A stretch of DNA of 64,000 nt from Monarcha castaneiventris obscurior (Eukaryota > Chordata > Aves > Passeriformes > Monarchidae): the NCBI GenBank assembly GCA_026261815.1, contig JAMPIT010000379.1, positions 9,498,001 through 9,562,000 of the forward strand. The letters run 5' to 3'. The position numbers were made by a program, and so were the translations under genes. Position 1 is the first letter of the stretch; the number at the start of each line of letters is the position of its first letter. Shown here piece by piece: positions 11,771-24,866 of this stretch. The notes beneath the pieces were generated by a model that saw only the letters and a list, made by a program, of their open reading frames with translations, was not told where the DNA came from and did not search any database.

Positions 11771-13054
11771 CTGCATGAATAAGAAAGAAAGAAAAAAAAA
11801 CCAACAACAAAGAAAAAAAAAAAACAGCTGTAGTTTCTCAATTTAGGGAAAAATGTTTCTGTAAATGCACCTGATGCTTATTTTGTTATAGCACAAGTTC
11901 AAACATTTTGTGTCTCTCTGTCATGCTAAGATAGCTGCTGGCTATGAGATTACCCACGTATTTATGGAATAGGGGCTGAAACAAGAAAGGCTGGAGTTCA
12001 ACAAAGCCTCAGGATCCCTGCAACAAGGCTGATCAGATGACTTCTCTCAAGAGAGTAAGTGGAAAGTATTTTTAGCAGCATTAGCCAAGAAGACTGCTGC
12101 CAGAGATGTGGGCTCTCCCTATCCCTCTGTAGAGAGTCCAGCCTGAGCTTCTTCTCCCTCTCAGTTTGGCAGTAAGGGGATCAGATAGTGGAGTTGAGCA
12201 GCTGAAGGGCCAGAAAGCAAAACCAAGGCAGTCATGGCTCCTTCTCAAGGCCTGGAGGTGTCCAGGACATTTGGTACTGCTGTTAGCACTGGGAAAAGCA
12301 GCTTTTCACCCCTCATCCATACAACACACCTTTCTTTCAGATCTTCCAGCCCTACCAAAGGCCAAGGGAGCTCCATGGCCCTACTGATGTGTTTTACACA
12401 TGCAACTCCCGAGTTAGTTAGTCCATTCCTACAGCTGACCCTGCCTGCCTGACAGCAGGTAGTGGTTACACCGGAATGCAAGAGCACTCCAAAATTGCTG
12501 GCTGCTTTTAAGATTCTTGAGCATTAGCCAGAGATTTAAACATTGCAAGCCAGTTCAGTAATCCATAACTGAATACAGATTTTCTTTGCCTCAATCAGGT
12601 TGCTACTTGTTTAACGAGTAGAATTTTCCACTCCAGCACCAGAACAAGTACCTACAAGAAACAAATCCTAAGTGCCAAAGTCAGTGCCAGGATCGTAAAA
12701 TACAACAAGCCCAGCCTTCTCTGACTTTACGTCTTCAGCTGTGTACTTATATGAGCAAACCTGCTGTACACTTCTGTTTTCCTTCTTTTGAGCCTTGGGT
12801 AGAATATAGGGGTGTACTGGTGTAAAGCACAGGTCCCTTCAGAATTATGGATGACAAGGAGCACAGCAAACAGCAAAAGTGGAAAGCAGCCATGAACAAG
12901 CACTAGCAGCTAACATGCAGCAAGGCAAGCAAGCCCTATGGCAAGCCCTGCAGAATGAGTAGCTGCAGTAGCTATAAATCTGGTCTCACACACACACCAA
13001 TGAAATCTGTCCGTATCTCAAACCCTTTGAACTCCACACTGGACAGCAAAAAGG

Positions 13055-13230
13055 ACCACTTGGTTTAACCCCAGTAGGTAGCTGATCATCACACAGCTGC
13101 TCACTCACTCCCCACTACAGTGAGATAGGTGAGACAATCAGAAGATTAAAAGTGCAAAAACTCTTGGTTTGAGATAAAGGCAGTTTCACAGGTAGAGCAC
13201 AAGCTGAAAGGATAGTAAACTAAAAGGAAG
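13055..13230 (-). mobile_element. Truncated LTR, 3' portion
   Basis: The + strand reads TTGGTTTAACCCCAGTAGGT, then GCTGCTCACTCACTCCCC, and later AAACTCTTGGTTTGAGATAA. This is the reverse of the 3' part of the LTR family also seen at 25675-26261. The 5' part is missing. Confidence 0.6.
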
Positions 13231-16200
13231 CAGGCACTGTGTTAAAAGATGCTCAACATGGTACAAACAAATGAAATTAGTATGACAAAAAGTCACAAGA
13301 ATATAGAATTGTTTATATCCTGATGATTTGTGCCTGACTAAGATGTAGGAAGATCTGGACATTTTCACTGAAAAGAGATTTTACCAATAATATGAAAGAA
13401 AAAAGGAACAGTCTGCATGATTCAGATATTAAAATATCTATTGAGACAATGTTTAAGAAGGATAAAGCTGATGGTGTGGTGCTACTCTATAGTAAGTTAT
13501 TGTTTATAAAGCTCTAATAAGAGCAAGGACTACAAATCCTCAATGTGTGCAAAGCATGCTGTGCTGACAGAGTCCAGGAGAAAGCCATGCTAAGGGGGCT
13601 TGCCTCAGGCTGCTGAATCAGAAATACTGAGCAGTACTTGGAATAACTCGTTCAGCCTGAAGGATAGGGTGAAGTAAGTGAGCACATTTTACATTGTTAT
13701 GGGGGGTTCAGACCTGAAACACAGACTACTACAGCCAAAAGTGTCTAAAAATCACAGATAAAATGTCCATATCCATAGCAAATGCATCAATAAGAACCCC
13801 TCTATGATATGGGGATTAATTTGGATATACAGATCACTGATGAACAAGAGAGCCTACAATCTACCAGCAAGATTTAAGATTATTCCACAGTCCCCAAGCA
13901 CAAATAACTGCAGACTCAACAGCCAGATAAACTTCTGGCAAGGTAACTGAGAAGCTGGTTAGTGATGAAGGTAACTGATGCCACGCATTATAATTTTGTG
14001 GGAAACAGACCTTGTAAACAAATTCACCTCCATTCTTTGAAGAAATTAGAGGTTTAATAGCTTGTGCAGGTTTCATGCACATATAGTTTAACAGGGGCTT
14101 CTTAAAGAAGCCATACATGAGCTGCTGCTTGAAAGTTGTCCTTCCACCAGTCCTTCACTCTATGTTCTTACCCCAGCCTGATCTCCAACGGGATCAGCTG
14201 GATCCCTGCTAAAGGGATGCCAGTGAAAATGCTGGCACAAGCAAAATCACTCTTGAGAACAGCCCAAACTAAGGTTGGTGTATGGGTATTATGCAAGTAC
14301 ATTACCAATGCCACTTGAGGTTATTATTAAAAAATAAATCTCTTATAAATGGAGCACATATGCAATCAAAGATGTTATTGACTAGCATGACAAAAAATAT
14401 CTGTCAGTGGTGGAATCTCTGCCAAGTGAGAACTGAATCTGTGTCCTACATTATTCAGCATTTTCTGAATTTTCTTCTAATATTAATAGGATGTTTACAT
14501 TGATCAGTTTTAACAATGTAACATTCCACTGATTCCTCTTCCTCCATCCCAATTTGTATGTAGCAGAAAATTACTTGCTGGCTGGAAAACCACTACCCTT
14601 AACTTTGTTAGCTCACAGACTACAGTATAAAATAACATCTTAATTTATTAATTTCTGTTTTTAAATTCAATATAGACACTGGAAAAAAGCTTAGAAAGAA
14701 AATAAAATTAATCAATGTGAAAAAATGTATTTTTCTAAAGACATACAAAACAGATTTTAACAGTACAGATTTGACCAAAGACATCTGAAAGTAGTTGGGT
14801 AGACACAGAGTGAGTTCACCTTCAGCCAGCTAGCTGGGTGGGATACAAGCTAATTCAACATCATTCCATCTGAATCCAAGAGTAGAAAAAGAATAAAGGA
14901 TTGACAGACTGAGTTAAAACTAGAAGCAGCATGGCTCTTTCTGGAAATTGGATACTCAAATGTGGTTCAGTTTCTGCTCTCACAGTTCAGTTGTACACTA
15001 CCTCCAATATTTCATAAGAAAAGAATGAACTCCAATCACTGAAACCTGGACCCGGGTTTTTGGACCAGATGATGTGAGTCCAACACAGTAAATGCGTCCC
15101 TCTACTGTCAAAGGGCATCTCACTAACATCAAAGGTCTACCACAGGACAGGACTTCTATTTTTCCATGTTCTAGTGGCTATCTCTCACCAATCCCCTGCT
15201 GAGACCACAAATACAATTCTGAAGCATTCTTTCTACCAAACACCATATAGGAAATTATTACAAAACTATTTGAGTGCCTATTTTAAGCCTGTTACTAACA
15301 ACCTCCTTGATTATGCACTAGGAAACAATGCAGGAGTGTTACCACAACACATTTACTTGTAACTGCTTTAGTTTGGCCCAAATGTCAAAATTTAAGAAAG
15401 AAATTTCTCTTCTGCTTTTATGAAATCTGAGCCAGGAGCAGCTCCAATGTACTTCTATGCTGAATATCCTATAAAAGGTTACAAGTGGGTTTAGTGTTGT
15501 ATTATTTAACAAAAAAACCCAAATAAACATTTTTTAAATTGTTGGCATTTTTCTCATCTTATCTAGTGATGGACTTGAAGCTACTGTTCTGAGTGATTTC
15601 ATTGTTCTTACGAGAACAACATGTGTGCTGACATGTAAGGTATTTGTTTGGGCTCCACCTATAAAGCATATCGAATTCCAGAATAATCGCTGGATCTACA
15701 ATGTAGAATTACAGGTGATGTCAGAGAGAGACAGAACCACTGTCTCCCTACTTAGAGAGGAGCTCCCCTTTCAACAAAAGTCTCCTGTACTACAAGTCAT
15801 TCCGATCCTAAGCTCTTGCTGAAGCATCATTTACTGATAAGGATAATCTTACCAACATTATAATCCCAGGGAAGAACAAAGCTGTCACAAGAGACCTATT
15901 ACATTAAAATTAAAACCTTGTAGCTGGCTTTCAACCATGACTGAATAGTTATAATCTTGGTCCTGCTGCTCACTAGTTTGCTCTTGGCAATAAGTTTAGC
16001 AGAGCATAGTGAGAAGATTCTTTACAAAGAAGCAAGTGTAAAGTAACTGCAGACTCTTGGTGAGAGGATTTTTGACACCTGCTTTCTTGTGGCAGGCTCC
16101 TACACTTCAGTCAACCTCAATTGTTCTGTTTCATGAGGGGAGTCATCTAACAGTTACAAATCTGCCTGTTGCTTTTCAATGTAAATGAAATTCCAGTTTT

Positions 16201-16621
16201 GTGTTTCCAGGACATTTTGTGGCAGTTCCATGGAAAATAACTCTCTTGCTAGTCTCACCCTGCCACCACCCACTTTATTTATCTCCATAAATCCACCCAT
16301 CTCATACCCTCCTGAGTTTGTAGAGCTTCCCCCACCTTCAGCACATCCACCCCAAAAATGAAGGGTTTATCCTCTCCAGAAAGAAACCATCAGCAACTAC
16401 GGTGCACAGTCCCCCTGGTTTTTGCAGCCATTCTACCTGTTTCACACACTGAGGATACTAAAGCCAGAACACTGTTTCCCATTTACAGCCTCAGAAAATA
16501 CGAATAACTGAATTCCCACTTGGGTTTCATTGACCATGTTGAAATTAGGCACTATCCCTGGCCAAGCATCTTTGCTCAGCTTAGTTGCCAGAAATGTGGC
16601 AGGCAAGAGCTAGAAGAATAA

Positions 16622-17215
16622 TAAAATCATAGAATCATAGAATGGTTTGGGTTGGAAGGGCCCTTAAAGAGCACCTGGTTTTAACCCTCCTGCCATGGGC
16701 AGAGACATCTTCTACTAGACCAGGTTGTGCAAAACCCAATCCAACCCAACCTTCAACAGTGTCAGTGATGGGGTATCCACAACTTCTCTGAGCAACCTGG
16801 TCCAGTGTCTCATTATTCCCACAGTAAATTTCTTCCTGATATTTAATCTAAACTGCCCTCTTTCAGTTTAAAGCCATTCCCTCTTGCCCTACTAATTATA
16901 TGCCTGTGTAAAAAGTCCCTCTCCAGCCCTCTTGTAGGTCCTCTTCACACACTACAAGGTTGAAATGAGATCTCCCTGGGGCTTTCTCTTCATCGATGAG
17001 GCTGAACAGCCTCAATTCTCTCAGCCTATCTTCACAGGAGAGTCGTCTGATCATTTCTGTGATCCTTCCCTATACCTGTTCCAACAAGTCCGTATCTCTG
17101 CTGTGCTGAGAACACCGGAGCTGGATGCAGCACTCCAGGTGACGTCTCACACCCGAAGCAGAGCAGAAGGGCAGAACCACCTCCTTCACCCTGCTGTGAG
17201 CGCACATGGTTGCGT
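16622..17215 (-). mobile_element. CR1: CR1 LINE, 3' portion
   Basis: The left end has AATCATAGAATCATAGAATG, the reverse complement of the CR1 tail repeat. It is followed by GGTTTGGGTTGGAAGGGCCC, a region with CAACCTGGTCCAGTGTCTCA, and GAGGCTGAACAGCCTCAATT. The order is that of a CR1 3' UTR and the end of ORF2 read backwards. The right end lies just before the CpG island. Confidence 0.9.
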
Positions 17216-17494
17216 GTATGAAGAGGGTGTATAAGGAGCAGCATCTGGGTTCAGAGCTGGTCCCTGCCCTGCTCAGGCACAAGTGAAATACACCAAGCAC
17301 CCAACACCTACATTTATCCCCTTTCTTCACCTGGAAAGGCCGTTTAACACTGCCAAACGTCAACACTGCGAAGACTCGGGGATTTCCTCAATGTCAGGCG
17401 CTAAGAGCAGATCGCTGCTGAAGCACGGGGGTGCTGGAACGCTGCCGGACCTCCCCGTTCGGGGCGGCACAGCCTCCCTCCTCCGCCGCCCTCC

Positions 17495-17524
17495 GTCCCG
17501 TCCCGTCCCGTCCCGTCCCGTCCC
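17495..17524. repeat. (GTCCC)6 pentanucleotide repeat
   Basis: Six uninterrupted GTCCC units. On the minus strand these read as GGGAC repeats with six runs of three G spaced by two bases, which fits a G-quadruplex pattern. The repeat starts about 70 bases downstream of the inferred exon 1 donor, inside the nascent transcript. Confidence 0.9.
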
Positions 17525-17532
17525 AAGCCATG

Positions 17533-17575
17533 CCGAGCCGAGCCGAGCCGAGCCGAGCCGAGCCGAGCCGAGCCG
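17533..17575. repeat. (CCGAG)n pentanucleotide repeat
   Basis: About 8.6 perfect CCGAG units, next to the GTCCC repeat and inside the same CpG island. Both repeats create long low-complexity open frames (Ser-Arg-Ala-Glu-Pro) that are not genes. Confidence 0.9.
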
Positions 17576-17594
17576 TGCCCCCCGCCCCGCTCAC

Positions 17595-17830
17595 CTGCCC
17601 GCATCCGCCGTCCCGCAGCCCGCGGCTGAGCCCTGTCCCGGGATAAGCGCACCGCAGCCCCCGCCCCCGGGACACGGAGGCGGAGCTGCGCCTGGCAGAC
17701 ACCGCGGGCTCCGCGCCCACATCTCCATTTAATTCTCCAACGATAAAAATCCCGGGACGGGCGCCGGGAGCCCCGCCTGGGCGCGCTGGGATGGAGCCGC
17801 CGCTTCCCATCCCGGAGCCTTCGGCGCTCT
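17595..17830 (-). other. TMEM68: Putative non-coding first exon of the TMEM68-family gene
   Basis: Exon 2 begins with an acceptor only three bases before the ATG, so a 5' UTR exon must lie upstream. The minus strand of the CpG island holds a near-consensus donor, GGGCAG|GTGAGCG, with the exon ending at 17595 and the intron starting at 17594. The transcription start is not visible, so the upstream limit of about 17830 is a guess from the CpG-island edge. Confidence 0.55.
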
Positions 17831-17835
17831 CCGCA

Positions 17836-20284
17836 TCTTGGAAGAAAGAAGCCTCCCTGGGACGTGCTTCCAGTCAATTCGTGTCCACGTTGATAAAGGA
17901 AACTTTCCGACGGTGTCATTGACTGCTCAGTTAAGGAAATGTACTGGTTTTGCAAAGGAAATAACCTCTTTAAAAAGCTTGAGAGGCTTGGGTGTCACAC
18001 AGGCTTGGGATATAATTAAAGCTGAACACAGATAGAACGTGCTAATATGGCTAAATTCAGCAGAGGAAACCTGAAATGTAATAAATATCCTTATGTTGTA
18101 TCCTACTGTTGTTCACCCTATTCCTTATATGGTGGAGGTCTTATTTAGGCTGATAAGACCAACAGGTACTAGTTTTGAAGTTCAGAAAATGGTTAATCCA
18201 GCCCGTTTAAGGCAGGTGATTGAATTTCATTGATTTGCTTTGATGCAGAACAAGAAACTGGTTCCCATGAAGTAAAATGCGTGACTGCAGTACATTTCTT
18301 CCCACACACGTGCTATGCTGTAGCTGTGGTCCAGGGGAAGCAGACACAAACCTGCAAAAAAAAGCTTCGACCAGTGATGTTTTTCTGTTGGCTTCTGGCT
18401 TTTATGGCACAGGATGGATTTGTTCAATAACAGCTTTTCTTGTGAGGGAAGGAGAATCTTGATACTCCTTGCCTAGCATGAAGCAGCAAATCATTGGAAA
18501 AGTGGTTTTGCTGGTAGGGAGCTTGACAGAATGCAAATAGAAAGTATTTAAGAGGCAAAAGTACATTTAGATGATCAGTGCAGAGAGAGCAAGTGTTGTT
18601 CCTAACACTAGCCAATACCAAATGCAGCTGAAATTATGTTGTTTTGTTTGCATGTGGTTTTTTTCCTTGCGTTTGCAAGATGGTGTACTATCATCCAAAG
18701 GGTCTGGATGGAAATGCAAGAACTACAACTATTGAAGAACAGAACCGGAATGAAACAGCGACACGATAATATGGATATCCAAAAATACACTGGAATAAAA
18801 AGTACTGAATAGCACTGGGTGGGGAAAAAAAATGTATTGCTATCTTTGCTTTTCCTTATCATTTTTTTTCCTTAGAGTCACCTTGAAGAAAAAGTGGTAT
18901 GTGGCTTTTTCAGAGTATTTTTAGGAATCTGATATAGGCTTCTCTCAGCAGATTTGCATATGAAGGGAGATTTCTAATAATAGACAAAACTACTCTGAGG
19001 AATCCATGTCATTACATGAAATCAAAATTTAAGCATTTGGATCTCAGGGAGTGGGAAAATATAATAAAGAGACGTAAAATTTCAACAGTGTGGAATTTTT
19101 AGGTGAAATAATGGTCAAAAATTTTAGAAAGTTTCCAAAATTCCTACAGATACCTAGTGTACAATGTGTATTATCATGACTATAAAGATTCTATGAGAAA
19201 TGGAGCAAAAGGAACTGATTGGTGTAATAAACTGTGCCATGTGAATCAGAAGCATATGTTAGACTTCAGCTAAAAATAAAAGTAGACACCAAGGTGAGAG
19301 AGATATAAAAAATTAATAGGGTTGAAAAAATACTTTGCTCTAATTTTGAATTAAGGTAATGAGATGGAGAATTGGCAGATTGATAATGAAGATGAAGGAG
19401 AAGAAATAATAAAACAGGAATGAAAAATCAAGGTTCAGACATGGTAAGAATAGAAATTCAGTTAGTTTTCTCAGTCTATGCAAGAACAGTGTCTAGCAGA
19501 TGTAACTCCAGACCCAGTAGTAAGGAATTTGTAGTAGCTTTGTGGAGTTTAGAATACCATGTGACCAAAGACTAGCAAATTTAACACAAATATTTGAGAA
19601 ATTAAGAATAATTAGGAGTCTCCTTTATTCTGCACTACCCGGTGTGTTCCAGACCAATATGTGTTAAGAAAATAGGAGTTCAAGATGTGGAGAAACGGTA
19701 AACCCGTTTTCTTTTCTAATTGTTAATGCTGCCAAGCAGTCCTGCCAATGGCATGAAGCTATGGAAAGGGTAAATATAACCTTGGGGTTTACCTCACAAA
19801 GTTCCGGGTAGGATTAGTGAAGTGTTAAAGCTAACATTGAAGGCATGGCTGAGATCTTCTCTGAAATATTTTATTTAATTCTATTTCCTACTTGTTTACA
19901 TAGATCAATTTAGATTGAAACAAGGACAGAAAAGAGTCCAAAGAATGAGGCAGAGGCGTGTGGCTTTTTTTAACCTATTAAAATGAAATTTCAAATGGGA
20001 CATACATGTTGCTGTTAAATAATTTTGGGAGTAAGAAGGTTAAAAAGTAACTCAGTTAAAGGTCAGTAAAAGCACAGAAAAAATGAGAGTTAATGGCCAT
20101 ATTACTTTGGCACACTTTATATTCCAGTAAGTTTTCCAGCAAGAAAAACTGAAGTTATTAATCTGTTTACAAGAGAAGTAATAGAGTTTCTACTGCTATT
20201 TGAAAGTTGAAAGTGAATAGGTTACAGCATTTGGCAATCACAGTTTGGTGTTGCTTGCATGACACTGCAGGTGAGTTATGCTTG
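17836..20284. other. Intergenic, no gene seen
   Basis: About 2.4 kb right of the CpG island. It is AT-rich, with scattered short frames lacking family features. No repeat family is recognised. Confidence 0.6.
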
Positions 20285-21122
20285 GAGCTGGCAACCCTTC
20301 ATCAAGGATGATTCCAACAGAACGTGGAATGGTTGATCCTGTTATTAGCTGGTCACAAGTGATATTCCCCAGGGCTCAGTATTGGGGCCTGGCCTTTTTA
20401 ATATCCTTATGGATGACCTGGATGAGGGGACTGAGTGCACCTTCAGCCAGTTCACAGATGACACTAAGTTGAACAGGAGTGTTGATCTGCTGGATAGTTG
20501 GAGAGCTCTGTAGAGGGATCTGGACTGGCTGGATCGATGGGCCAAGGCAAATGGTGTGAGGTTTGACAAGGCCAAGTGCTGTGTCCTGCCCTTGGGTCAC
20601 TACAACCCCATTGCAGCACTGCAGGCTGGGGGCAGAGAGGCTGGAAAGCTGCCCAGCAGAAAAGGACCTGGGGGTGCTGATCAGATCTGGCTGAACATGC
20701 ACCAGGCTGTGCCCAGGTGGCCAAGAAGGCCCATGGCATCCTGGCCTGGACCACAAATAGTGTGGCCAGCAGGACCAGTGATTGCTCCCCCGTACTCGGC
20801 ACCAGTGAGGTCACACTTCCACTCCAGTGATCCCTCTTCTCTCAAGAAACAAGAAAGAGGAAATGATGTCAAGCTGCTCCAGGGGAGATTTAGATTAGAT
20901 ATTAGGAAAAATTTCTTTACTGAAAGGTTTTTCAGGCATTGGAACAGGCTGCTCAGGGCAGTGGTGGAGTCACCATCCCTGGAGCAATCCTGGAGGTATT
21001 TAAAAGACAAATAAATGTGGTGCATAGTGACATGGTTCAGTGGTGGACTTGGCAGTGTTAGGTTAATGCTTGGACTGGATCATAAAGGTCTTTTCTGCCC
21101 TAAATTATTATGATTCTATGCT
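20285..21122 (+). mobile_element. CR1: CR1 LINE with ORF2 3' end
   Basis: Plus orientation. The reverse-transcriptase C-terminal region is recognisable on the + strand as GATATTCCCCAGGGCTCAGT, ATGGATGACCTGGATGAGGG and TTCACAGATGACACTAAGTTG-like text. It is followed by the 3' UTR (TTAGATTAGATATTAGGAAA, GGAACAGGCTGCTCAGGGCA) and a TTATTATGATTCTATG tail at about 21106-21121. The frame is broken in several places, so the copy is dead. Confidence 0.9.
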
Positions 21123-23120
21123 AAACATAAAATGACAATTTGTGTTTGGAGGCTATAAAGTTTCTTACTAAAAGAAACTGATTACTTGACTCTAAAGATG
21201 TGCCTCAGTCTTGCCTGCTGTCTCCTAATACTTGCTTGAGCATATATGCCAGAACCTAGACAGGATTAGCAATTGCTACTGACCCCATTCTGGAGCAATG
21301 GCAGCCTTTGTGGGTTCTTAGGATTGGATCCTATTTCAGCCAGTAATGTTGCAGAGTGATGGGAAGAGATAACTGTCTTGGAGGCCTCAATAAACTGAAC
21401 TTGAACTCCTTTTTTTTTTCTTCAGCATTGGCATTCTAAACAGATCAATCATTGATGTTAAATATGGGAATCAAGATAGTACCACAGATGTGGGATTATT
21501 TGCAGGCAAGCTTGGAAGCTTTAGAGGTGGCTGCCAAGACAAAGAATAATTAGTTTTTCTTTTCTTGGAGAGATTTTTCACTGACGAAGAAAATGAGCTC
21601 TTCCTTTAGATCCTGAAGGAAATATCCCCCAATAACATTCTTGGAAAGCTGTTATATAGATGGAATTTGCTGCCTGTAGATGGTGTAAGAAACTATATTG
21701 CTCAGGAAGGGGAATCCCGACATTAAGTATGAAAACTTGTTCTGTTTTTGCCTATGTAAAATCAGTAGAATCAAACCAAATTCTGCCAAGGCTCAACCTT
21801 AGCCTGTGCTTGCAAATATCGCTGCTGTCCTGGAGGAAAATACAAAGTCGCTTTACATTGAGATTTAGTGGTCTAAAAACTAACTCGGTTCATTTGCCTG
21901 GAAGCAGAAGATGTTAATCTGAACAAAAACACAGAGTACTTACTCCTAGCTCCAGGAAGAGCGCCTTCATCCAGTATCTGTGTAAGCCATCCCTCTTACA
22001 TATGCAAGATCATGAGAGCCGAGGCTACTTTGCTGCACAAGCCTCCCCATTTCTTTTCCATATCCTCAATTTCATTCTTCTCTTCTACAGCTGTCAGTGT
22101 GGGCCAGCTGGCACCACCAGCTAGGAACTGAACCAGTTAGGTTCAACTTCTAGCTACTGGCAGGGACAGTGGTGTCAGCTTGCAGGGCTGGAGCCCTCCT
22201 GACCACTGCTGCTGGAGGATGCCATTTGACAGAAGGGTATCCCTTCACCGTACCACAGGTTTCCATCCTGCCTTCTTGTCATGCATGCCTTACTAATGAT
22301 TTTCAGCACATCATTTGCTGATAGCAGAGATGTGACAAATCATCAGGAATTTTTGGGTCTCATCCAATTTGTAAGAAAACACTGTCTCTAGCAGGTACTG
22401 TTATCTCTCTTTTCTATATAGCTTAATATTTTGAAAGTATCCTCTGCATTTTTTCCCAATATATGTGCACTGTACTGATGTTCATATCATTTTCCTGCCT
22501 TCCCTTTCTTTCTTACCTAATTTCAGTCTGCATTATTCCTACTCCCTATTTCTTTCCCAGCACCAGTTCTTAGGCTGAGATTCTCTCTCTCCTTTCTACA
22601 TCTCTTTTTCTATTCTCAACATTAATCCATCTCACTTGAACAAGCCCTGCCTTGTCTCCATCACTTTGGTTCCTAGTTTCTTTACCCAGTTTATCACGGT
22701 GTCACCATAGAAAACTCCCCTCTGTTTCGTTGACCCCAAACTATTGAATCTCCACAGCCTCCTTATCTGGAAACACCGTTTTCATTCCCAGCTCTTTTAT
22801 ATACCACGGTTTGTTTGGAAAAAAAGGCTGTTCCCCAGCTTCTTACCCACCCTCATATCTGTCAAATCCCACTGATGTTTCACAATTCTCACCCTTCCTT
22901 CGCACAATCTTCACTACTCCCTTGCACTTCTCTTTCCCTCCAGTCTGCTGGAATTCAGCAGTTGCCATAAAATTTCATTGCCTGCACTGATAGTCTTGTG
23001 CAGTTTATGTGCCTAGAGGCAGGGGAAATAGGATGAGGTTTTCTGTTTAATTATCATTTTAGTCTGATTAATGCTATATATTGAGAAAAATATAGCATAG
23101 AGAGGACAGAGTCTTTGCAG
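21123..23120. other. Intergenic, no gene seen
   Basis: AT-rich, becoming pyrimidine-rich at about 22430-22950 on the + strand. No open frame with domain features and no RNA gene was recognised. Confidence 0.6.
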
Positions 23121-23200
23121 ATCATAGAGTCATAGAATGGTTAGGGTTGGAAGGGATCTTAAAGATCAAGTTACAACTCCCCTGCCATTTAGACATTAAA
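23121..23200 (-). mobile_element. CR1: CR1 LINE 3'-end fragment
   Basis: ATCATAGAGTCATAGAATGG, then GGGTTGGAAGGGATCTTAAA and a degraded CAACTCCCCTGCC. This is the reverse complement of a CR1 tail, only about 80 bases long. Confidence 0.85.
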
Positions 23201-23322
23201 AGGTGACACTTTTCTGAACATAAGCACACTACATTTTTTATGCTTCATGGTAGGTCAGCCTGGATTCAGGTAAGAAATATATCTGGTGATTTCCCTTCAT
23301 TCAGCCCAGTGTCACAGTGGAC

Positions 23323-23359
23323 TATTTAGCCTTTGAGTCAATGGCTCAAAGGCTAAATA
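23323..23359. repeat. Perfect 15-bp inverted repeat, 7-base spacer
   Basis: The left arm TATTTAGCCTTTGAG (23323-23337) and the right arm CTCAAAGGCTAAATA (23345-23359) are exact reverse complements around TCAATGG. The stem could gain a wobble and one more pair inside the spacer. No function is shown. Confidence 0.9.
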
Positions 23360-24866
23360 AGCAGTTGGTAATGTGACCAAGAGCAACATACAGTTCAAAG
23401 GACAGAAATACTTAAAATTTGCCTCTAGACCATAACAACTGTGTCACACACAACCTGCTGTCATAAAGACCAGAGAAGTGGGAGGAAGAAACAATTTATC
23501 CCAAATACAAACAGAGGTTCAGGAATGTTTGCGTGCTATTTCCGGGGTTGCAACGCCCACGGTACCTCAGCAAAACCACGCATACCTAGTTTCTCTGATA
23601 ACTCAGTGCCATTCTGAGCAGAATGAACCAAGCCCAGTGTGATGTGAGCAGTCAAAATACTAGTGATGGCCATAAGGGTACATCTTTTAGCAGGACTGAA
23701 GTGTATTTAATATACTTGCCCTGTGGTGCTGTTACTGAGAGACACATATGCAAATAATATGGCTATTAACTATTGCATGCACCTCAATACCTGGTTATTT
23801 TCTAAACTCGTGTGCATATAGATAAAGTATGGCCTTATCTCATTAGCTACTTTCCATTACTCAGGGTTGTAAGGCTCATCCCATGGCTGGACTCAGGTCT
23901 TCCCTTCAGAATAGTCTAGCTGATGGTCTCATTTCTCCTGACTGATTGTGCACCACTTCAAGCATTATAAACAGCATTCACCATCAAATCCCAAAATAAG
24001 CATTGTAATATATCTTAGGTCCAGATTGTCAAGAGGTTGGATGGCTTTGCTCTAGTTATTACTTCAGTTAAATACTGTAATAATAGCATTCTTCCTATTG
24101 CAAGCAGTTGAGTGGGTGTATATGTAGCAATTGTCTAAGTGGGTAGAATTTGCACAGATGAAAATGAAGTAAATGAGCTGTAATATCAAGTGTGGGTGAC
24201 ATGCCTCTCTTTATACACCCTTTCCCCTTGCCCACGCAGGAGCTACACACCAAACAGGGCAGCCTTCTGAAGGGCTGGAAGGTCACAAAACCTTACAGGA
24301 GCATTGGTTTTGCTGAATAGATCTGTGTAGGATGCTTTATACTTCAGGAATTTAAGAGGAAAGTACTTCTTTTGCTCATTTATGAAACTGTAACTTCAAA
24401 TATTCTGCCTAAAATGAAAATTTTATGAGTGTTTTCTTCTGCATCATTAAGAAAATGTTATGTGAATTATGATCTTGACTAAGCCACAGCAGATAGAAAA
24501 CACAAAACCTATTTGAGGGGTTTTTTGTTTTGGATGTTTTTTTGGTTGTTGTTTTTGGTTTGGTTTGGTTTGGTTTTGGGGTTTTTTTTTGAGAGAAACC
24601 ACAGCTCTTCTCATAGGGGAATATGTTTAAAGACAAATGAGGAAATATCATAACATCATTTCAGATTACAGGAGCGTTTCAGTCTTAAATAAAACCAGAA
24701 AGCCCAGCCAGAAATGTGACAAACATCCCGGGTAGGTTGATGAGGAGTCTGAAGCTGCAGTCAGGTTTCTTACTGGGGCAGTTTTTCTCATGGTAGAAAG
24801 TACAACAGATTAATGCCTCAATAACATGTTTGGTCCAGTGTCACTAAGGCATTTGAACCATTTCTT
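23360..24866. other. Intergenic, with G/T-rich simple sequence
   Basis: No gene seen. A G/T-rich low-complexity tract with repeated GGTTT units lies at about 24519-24590. It is the complement of the AAACC-type tracts seen elsewhere in the window. Confidence 0.6.

Larger units (their letters stand above)
11771..17594 (-). other. TMEM68-family intron 1
   Basis: A 5.8-kb intron between the inferred non-coding exon 1 and coding exon 2. It contains an LTR 3'-part fragment (about 13055-13230), a CR1 copy (about 16622-17215) and the pentanucleotide repeats. The rest (11820-13050, 13230-16620) shows no gene. Confidence 0.55.
17395..17835 (-). promoter_or_regulatory. CpG-island promoter of the TMEM68-family gene
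   Basis: A dense CpG and GC-rich block stands out from AT-rich surroundings. It contains GC-box-like CCCCGCCCC (about 17580) and CCCCGCCCCC (about 17658) sequences. It lies 5.8 kb upstream of the first coding exon and holds the donor of the inferred first exon. No TATA box is evident, which fits a housekeeping CpG promoter. Confidence 0.6.

Noticed and set aside
17283..17955. Overlapping open frames of 138-184 codons on both strands of the left CpG island
   Set aside because: They are translations of the pentanucleotide repeats (Ser-Arg-Ala-Glu-Pro type) and of GC-rich DNA, without family similarity.
20556..21014. A 152-codon open frame
   Set aside because: It is inside a CR1 LINE copy and not in the element's own coding frame over its full length.
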